Positions 5,221 through 5,319 of a stretch of DNA of 5,319 nucleotides are shown here, in pieces. Source of the stretch: Pseudomonadota bacterium. Its GTDB lineage: Bacteria; BMS3Abin14. Under the pieces are notes generated by a model. It made no database searches. It saw only the letters and a program-made list of their open reading frames with translations, and had not been told where the DNA came from. How positions within the stretch are numbered: the first letter of the stretch is position 1; each line of letters opens with the position of its first letter. Location of the stretch: the NCBI GenBank assembly GCA_003229755.1, contig QIFJ01000181.1:1-5319 (forward strand), in the 5' to 3' direction. The position numbers were made by a program, and so were the translations under genes.

Positions 5221-5318
5221 GAGCCTTTCAAAACCTGCCCGGCTCCAACTGCGATGATCCAGATAAGCAATGCCAGCGAGGCAAACGTTTCTCTTGAGGT
5301 CCATATCAGCACCTTCAT
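5217..5318 (-). CDS. Small membrane protein, or C-terminal end of a larger one (unidentified)
   Basis: A minus-strand frame encodes 33 residues from an ATG at 5316-5318 to a TAA at 5217-5219. It begins MKVLIWTSRETFASL, has one likely membrane helix (LALLIWIIAVGAGQVL) and ends KGS. The window stops one base upstream of the ATG, so neither a ribosome site nor an upstream continuation can be judged, and this may be the tail of a longer protein. The immediate terminator, whose stem includes the stop codon, supports a real gene end here. I do not recognise the family. It is separated from truA by nearly 400 bases of repeats and is probably a different transcription unit. Confidence 0.4.
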   Translation of the reverse strand: MKVLIWTSRETFASLALLIWIIAVGAGQVLKGS

Positions 5319-5319
5319 G

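Overview
The window looks like chromosomal DNA from a Gram-negative bacterium of middling GC. The protein style and the intergenic sequence, crowded with palindromic repeats, suggest a deltaproteobacterial (Desulfobacterota-like) genome. That placement is an impression and was not checked by any search. All genes that can be supported are on the minus strand, so transcription runs from high to low coordinates.

Reading in the direction of transcription, the window holds five genes. First is the end, or possibly the whole, of a very small membrane protein, whose stop codon lies inside a perfect terminator hairpin (5194-5318). Next is truA, a tRNA pseudouridine synthase starting with GTG (4099-4827). 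Then comes a lipoprotein-type branched-chain amino acid binding protein (livK-like, 2416-3570) with a recognisable promoter and a strong intrinsic terminator. Last are two membrane permeases, livH (1107-2024) and livM (2-1105), separated by one base. The binding protein captures a branched-chain or related amino acid outside the inner membrane and hands it to the LivH-LivM channel. The two ATPases (LivG, LivF) needed to drive transport are not in the window; they would be expected just past position 1.

The three gene gaps (2040-2415, 3571-4098 and 4828-5193) are the unusual part. Together they hold four copies of a modular stem-loop element. The 31-32 base purine-rich loop is nearly identical in all copies, but it is carried on two unrelated stems, type 1 (GCCGGG...) and type 2 (GGGTTCCGGC...). 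The gap before livH holds one of each type in divergent orientation. The gap between truA and livK holds a chimera with a type 1 left arm and a type 2 right arm. The gap upstream of truA holds a clean type 1 copy lying between two 22-base direct repeats. Some homology extends into the flanks. I do not recognise this family; it resembles REP/MITE-type elements.

No plus-strand gene, RNA gene, CRISPR array, insertion sequence gene or defence system was found.
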